Source: Lachnospiraceae bacterium
GTDB taxonomy: Bacteria; Bacillota; Clostridia; Lachnospirales; Lachnospiraceae
Direction of reading: 5' to 3'
Assembly (NCBI GenBank): GCA_009911035.1
Contig: QXWO01000006.1
Location: 62,001-126,000 of the forward strand
DNA: 64,000 nt
Shown here: positions 60,701 to 64,000 of the stretch, in pieces
Position numbering within the stretch: the first letter of the stretch is position 1
How the letters are laid out: each line of letters opens with the position of its first letter
Notes under the pieces: generated by a model
What the model saw: only the letters and a program-made list of their open reading frames with translations
Databases searched by the model: none
What the model was told of the DNA's origin: nothing
Program-made: the position numbers and the translations under genes

Positions 60701-62363
60701 AGAGGAATGGATAAAGAGCCTGACAAAGCTGTACGGGGAACAGGAGGCGGCTTTGACGGCGGACAAAATGGAAGAACGGTTCCGCAGGTTTGAAGGGGCA
60801 CAGTCTGGGGGCGGATGGCTGACAGAAAAAGATTCTATCCTGATCACTTACGGCGATACCCTTGTAAAAGAAGGAGAGCCGGGATTTACAACCCTCCATG
60901 ACTTTTTGAAAAAGTATGTGGGGGACGCCATATCCACGGTGCATATCCTGCCCATGTTCCCCTACACATCGGATGACGGATTTTCCGTTGTGGACTATAA
61001 AGAAATCGATCCCGGTTTGGGAGACTGGGAAGATGTAAAGAAGCTGGCAGCAGACTATCATCTGATGTTTGACGCAGTGATCAACCATATTTCCAAAAGC
61101 TCGGACTGGTTCCAGAGATATCTTCGTTGTGAGGAACCCTACAAGGATTACTTCATTACCTGTGACCCGTCGGCGGACTACAGCACAGTGACAAGGCCCC
61201 GGGCACTTCCCCTGCTTACAAAATTTGAAACAAAGGAAGGGGAAAAATATGTATGGACCACATTCAGCGAAGACCAGATCGACTTAAACTGCAAATGCCC
61301 AGAGGTATTGATTGAGATTCTGGATGTGCTTTTGACCTATGCCCAAAACGGGGCAAGGCTGATCCGTCTGGATGCAGTGGGATTTTTGTGGAAAGAACTG
61401 GGTACGGCTTGTATGCACCTGCCTAACACCCATGAGGTCATAAAACTTGCCAGAAAGGTTTTGGAGGATTATGTCCCCGGCACATTACTTATCACGGAAA
61501 CCAATGTGCCCCATAAGGATAACATCAGCTATTTTGGGAACGGGAAAGACGAGGCCCAGCTTGTATACCAGTTCCCCCTGCCTCCCCTTACCATGTTTTC
61601 CCTTCTCACAGGGGATGCCAGCCGGCTCACCGGGTGGGCACAGAATCTGGATACGCCGGCGCCGGGAACCACCTACTTTAATTTCTTAAGCTCCCATGAC
61701 GGCATAGGGGTACGCCCTACAGAAGGGATTTTAAGCAAAGAAGAACAGCAGTTTCTGGTTGACTCCGCTTTAAGAAACGGCGGGGAGGTTTCCTACAAGG
61801 ACAACGGGGACGGGACGAAAAGCCCTTATGAGCTGAATATCAACTATCAGGATGCCCTGGCTTCGCCGGAGGAGAGCGATGAGATCCGGATCAAAAGATT
61901 TCTGGCCGCAGAGACGATTCTTTTATCCATGCAGGGGCTTCCGGGAATTTATATACACAGTCTCCTTGGCTCCAGAAACGACTACTACGGCAAAAGCACT
62001 TCCGGTATTCTGCGCAGAATCAACCGGGAGAAGTTACAGATAGAAGAACTGGAAAAGGCGCTGGAAGGTGAGAGCAACCGCAGGATCATATTTGAAGAAC
62101 TGCTTCGGAGACTGAAAATACGCGCAGACCATCCGGCCTTTGCACCGGATGGCCTCCAGAGAGTACTTTCTCTGGATAAAAGAGTCTTCGCTCTTGAGCG
62201 GGAATCCGTTTCCGGGGAAGAAAAGATAACCGTATATATCAACGTTTCCGGGGAAAATGTAAAAATAAAGAATTCCTTTGCCAGCGGTCTGGACATCCTA
62301 AGCGGTGAAAAGACAGGGGCAGAGACAGAACTAAAACCATATGAGTGTAAATGGTTTGTATAA
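60690..62363 (+). CDS. ycjM: GH13_18 phosphorylase, probable glucosylglycerate phosphorylase (YcjM-like)
   Basis: A 557-residue cytoplasmic enzyme of the sucrose-phosphorylase subfamily. The nucleophile is Asp228 in RLIRLDAVGF, the acid/base Glu270 in LLITETNVPH and the third acid Asp337 in FLSSHDG. IDHV-like HILPMFPYTSDDGFSVVDY marks strand beta-3. The subfamily holds sucrose, sucrose 6'-phosphate, glucosylglycerol and glucosylglycerate phosphorylases. Context (glycerate kinase, CdaR, YcjQ/YcjR homologues) selects 2-O-alpha-D-glucosyl-D-glycerate as substrate, giving glucose 1-phosphate and glycerate. It uses a GTG start (60690) after AAGGAG. Sucrose is an alternative but there is no fructokinase. 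Confidence 0.85.
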   Translation: MIRKEEWIKSLTKLYGEQEAALTADKMEERFRRFEGAQSGGGWLTEKDSILITYGDTLVKEGEPGFTTLHDFLKKYVGDAISTVHILPMFPYTSDDGFSVVDYKEIDPGLGDWEDVKKLAADYHLMFDAVINHISKSSDWFQRYLRCEEPYKDYFITCDPSADYSTVTRPRALPLLTKFETKEGEKYVWTTFSEDQIDLNCKCPEVLIEILDVLLTYAQNGARLIRLDAVGFLWKELGTACMHLPNTHEVIKLARKVLEDYVPGTLLITETNVPHKDNISYFGNGKDEAQLVYQFPLPPLTMFSLLTGDASRLTGWAQNLDTPAPGTTYFNFLSSHDGIGVRPTEGILSKEEQQFLVDSALRNGGEVSYKDNGDGTKSPYELNINYQDALASPEESDEIRIKRFLAAETILLSMQGLPGIYIHSLLGSRNDYYGKSTSGILRRINREKLQIEELEKALEGESNRRIIFEELLRRLKIRADHPAFAPDGLQRVLSLDKRVFALERESVSGEEKITVYINVSGENVKIKNSFASGLDILSGEKTGAETELKPYECKWFV

Positions 62364-62380
62364 AAAATGGAGGATGGAAC

Positions 62381-63439
62381 ATGAAAAAATTAGTTGCAGT
62401 GAAGCCGCGGGAAGCGGCATTTAAGGAGTACGAGGACGCGCCCATAAAGAGCAATGAGGTGCGGGTAAAAGTGGAGTTTGCCTCACCCAAGCATGGGACG
62501 GAGCTGGCGGACTTCCGGGGAACCACGCCTTTTATTGACGGGAAATTCGATGATGAATGGAAAATTTTCATGGAGAGGGACAAGGATGAGCCGAGAGGAA
62601 TTGAATTCGGTGACCTTCCCCTGGGTAACATGTTTGTGGGAACCATCATAGAGGCAGGGGCGGACGTGACAGAGTTTGCTGTTGGGGACAGGGTATGCTC
62701 TTACGGGCCTATTAAAGAAACACAGATCGTGAATGCGGTGGACAACTATAAACTCCGGAAAATGAGTAAAGAAGCATCGGCAAAAAATGCTGTCTGCTAT
62801 GATCCTGCACAGTTTGCTTTAAGCTCCATACGGGATGCCAATGTGCGACCCGGTGACCATGTGGCAGTGATCGGCCTTGGAGCCATCGGACAGATTGCCG
62901 CCCAGATTGCGGTGAAAATCGGGGCAAGTACTGTGATTGCCATTGACCCTATTGCCCACAGACGCGAGATTGCAAAGAAGAACGGCGCCCATTACGTGCT
63001 GGACAATACAGCCTGCGATGCCGGATATGAGATTAAGAGACTGACAGGCAAAGCAGGGGCCGATGTGATCATCGAAACCAGCGGCAATGTACATGCCCTC
63101 CAGTCTGCCTTAAAAGGCTTGGCTTATGGCGGGACAATTGCTTATGCGGCCTTTGCAAAACCCTTCCCCGCAGGATTGTGGTTAGGACAGGAAGCCCATT
63201 ACAATTACGGGAAGATTATCTTCTCAAGGGCCTGCAGTGAGCCTAACCCGGAGTATCCAAGATGGAACCGGAAAAGGATTGAAAACGTGGTATGGGAGAT
63301 GCTGATGAACGGTTATCTGAACTGCGAAGATATTATTTACCCTGTGATCCCTTTTGAGGAGTCTGCGGAAGGCTTCTGCAAATATGTGGACCAGCATCCC
63401 GAGGAGAGCATCAAACTGGGCATAACCTTTAGTGAATAA
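62381..63439 (+). CDS. ycjQ: YcjQ-like zinc-type dehydrogenase (D-guloside 3-dehydrogenase family)
   Basis: Medium-chain dehydrogenase/reductase of 352 residues. The N-terminal catalytic domain contains SPKHGTELADFRG and RGIEFGDLPLGN; the Rossmann motif is VIGLGAIGQIAAQ near 165-177. From the start MKKLVAVKPRE to FSRACSEPNPEYPRW and NGYLNCEDIIYPV it closely follows what I remember of E. coli YcjQ, which oxidises C3 of D-gulosides with NAD. ATG 62381 follows GGAGG. It lies 17 bases after the phosphorylase and 90 bases before a YcjR homologue, the same gene company as in the E. coli ycj cluster. Confidence 0.85.
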   Translation: MKKLVAVKPREAAFKEYEDAPIKSNEVRVKVEFASPKHGTELADFRGTTPFIDGKFDDEWKIFMERDKDEPRGIEFGDLPLGNMFVGTIIEAGADVTEFAVGDRVCSYGPIKETQIVNAVDNYKLRKMSKEASAKNAVCYDPAQFALSSIRDANVRPGDHVAVIGLGAIGQIAAQIAVKIGASTVIAIDPIAHRREIAKKNGAHYVLDNTACDAGYEIKRLTGKAGADVIIETSGNVHALQSALKGLAYGGTIAYAAFAKPFPAGLWLGQEAHYNYGKIIFSRACSEPNPEYPRWNRKRIENVVWEMLMNGYLNCEDIIYPVIPFEESAEGFCKYVDQHPEESIKLGITFSE

Positions 63440-63529
63440 TTGCCGCGGGGGCACATGCCCTCCGGCTTTGCAGAGTTATAAGTCTCATGTCCCGTTACTT
63501 GCAGCGGGAAGATATGAAAGAGGTGGATT

Positions 63530-64000
63530 ATGATATTAGGAACACAGGACAAGGATTTTTTCCCCGCAGATTTGAAGGAAAAGTTTGCATTTATCAAAGA
63601 GATTGGTTTTGACTGTTTTGAGATTGACGGTAAGGTGCTGACAGACCATGTGCAGGAGGTAAAGGAAGCTGCCAGGTCTTCCGGGCTTAAGATCTCCTCT
63701 GCCTGCGGCGGCTACCGCGGCTGGATTGGCGATTTTATCGAGGAAAGAAGGCTCAACGGCATCGCTGACTTAAAGGAGATTCTGAAATTGATCAGTGAAG
63801 TGGGCGGCACAGGCGTGGTAGTGCCTGCAGCATGGGGCATGTTTACCTACAGGCTCCCTCCCATGACTTCTCCCAGAAGCGTAAAAGGAGACCGGGCGGC
63901 CATTCTTGATTCCTTATCACAGCTTGACCCTGTTGCAAAGGAGTACGGCGTTTATCTGTACTTAGAGCCTTTGAACAGATACCAGGACCATATGCTGAAC
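63530..64000 (+). CDS. ycjR: YcjR-like sugar epimerase/isomerase (partial, cut by window end)
   Basis: The first 157 residues of a TIM-barrel sugar-phosphate isomerase/epimerase family protein, starting MILGTQDKDFFP after AGAGGTGG. IKEIGFDCFEIDGKVL, SACGGYRGWIGDFIEERRLNG, VVVPAAWGMFTYRLPPMTSPRS and YLEPLNRYQDHM match my memory of E. coli YcjR. That enzyme epimerises C4 of 3-keto-gulosides, allowing gulosides to become glucosides together with YcjQ and YcjS. The metal-binding Glu is probably in YLEPLNRY. A YcjS-like dehydrogenase is expected downstream, outside the window. Confidence 0.88.
   Translation, partial: MILGTQDKDFFPADLKEKFAFIKEIGFDCFEIDGKVLTDHVQEVKEAARSSGLKISSACGGYRGWIGDFIEERRLNGIADLKEILKLISEVGGTGVVVPAAWGMFTYRLPPMTSPRSVKGDRAAILDSLSQLDPVAKEYGVYLYLEPLNRYQDHMLN

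Overview
The window looks like chromosomal DNA of an anaerobic gut Firmicute, most likely a Lachnospiraceae (Hungatella, Eisenbergiella, Enterocloster or Blautia type). The reasons are moderate GC, strong AAGGAGG-type ribosome binding sites before nearly every gene, many solute-binding lipoproteins with their ABC transporters, YesM/YesN and AgrC/LytTR two-component pairs, a superoxide reductase and ferredoxin-linked 2-oxoacid oxidoreductase genes. No rRNA, tRNA, phage, insertion sequence or CRISPR array was seen. The genus is inferred; no marker gene is present.

Layout. (1) 1-3030, minus strand: iron/siderophore/corrinoid-type importer (binding lipoprotein, FecCD-like permease, ATPase), then a gene cut by the window edge. 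(2) 3154-6840, minus strand: YesN-type response regulator, YesM-type kinase with almost no sensor region, and a degenerate copy of a sugar-transporter ATPase. Divergent from it, 7035-14158: a complete RbsBAC-type sugar transporter, an esterase and a GH3 beta-glycosidase. Two 20-bp direct repeats lie between the divergent promoters. (3) 14246-17810: three-subunit molybdenum hydroxylase. (4) 18063-23605: sugar ABC transporter with a GH112 galactosyl-N-acetylhexosamine phosphorylase. (5) 23872-49286: mixed region with carB without carA, a DUF4153 membrane protein, the AmmeMemoRadiSam pair, a FAD/Rieske oxidoreductase, a ketopantoate reductase family member, an MBL-fold protein, a MATE transporter, a LytTR/GHKL pair followed by a FliD-like protein, a two-polypeptide 2-oxoacid:ferredoxin oxidoreductase, a superoxide reductase, and a secreted protein made of four 64-residue repeats. 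(6) 49300 to the end, plus strand: CdaR-type regulator, binding protein, two permeases, ATPase, glycerate kinase, GH63-like hydrolase, SGNH hydrolase, GH110-like beta-helix protein, GH13_18 phosphorylase, and homologues of E. coli YcjQ and YcjR.

Region 6 is the most informative. CdaR (a glycerate/sugar-diacid sensor family), glycerate kinase, a GH13_18 enzyme (the family of glucosylglycerate phosphorylase YcjM) and YcjQ/YcjR together point to uptake and breakdown of glycosyl-glycerates, ending in glucose 1-phosphate and phosphoglycerate. Region 2 is the best candidate for an undescribed mechanism: a transporter-like pseudo-ATPase encoded in one operon with a kinase and its regulator, next to the transporter it may monitor.

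A 39-bp hairpin repeat occurs five times near full length, with two degenerate copies, always between genes and several times inside ABC-transporter operons. Starts were moved downstream of the longest reading frame wherever a clear ribosome binding site and family N-terminus supported it. Domain and family names come from recognition of motifs, not from a database search.
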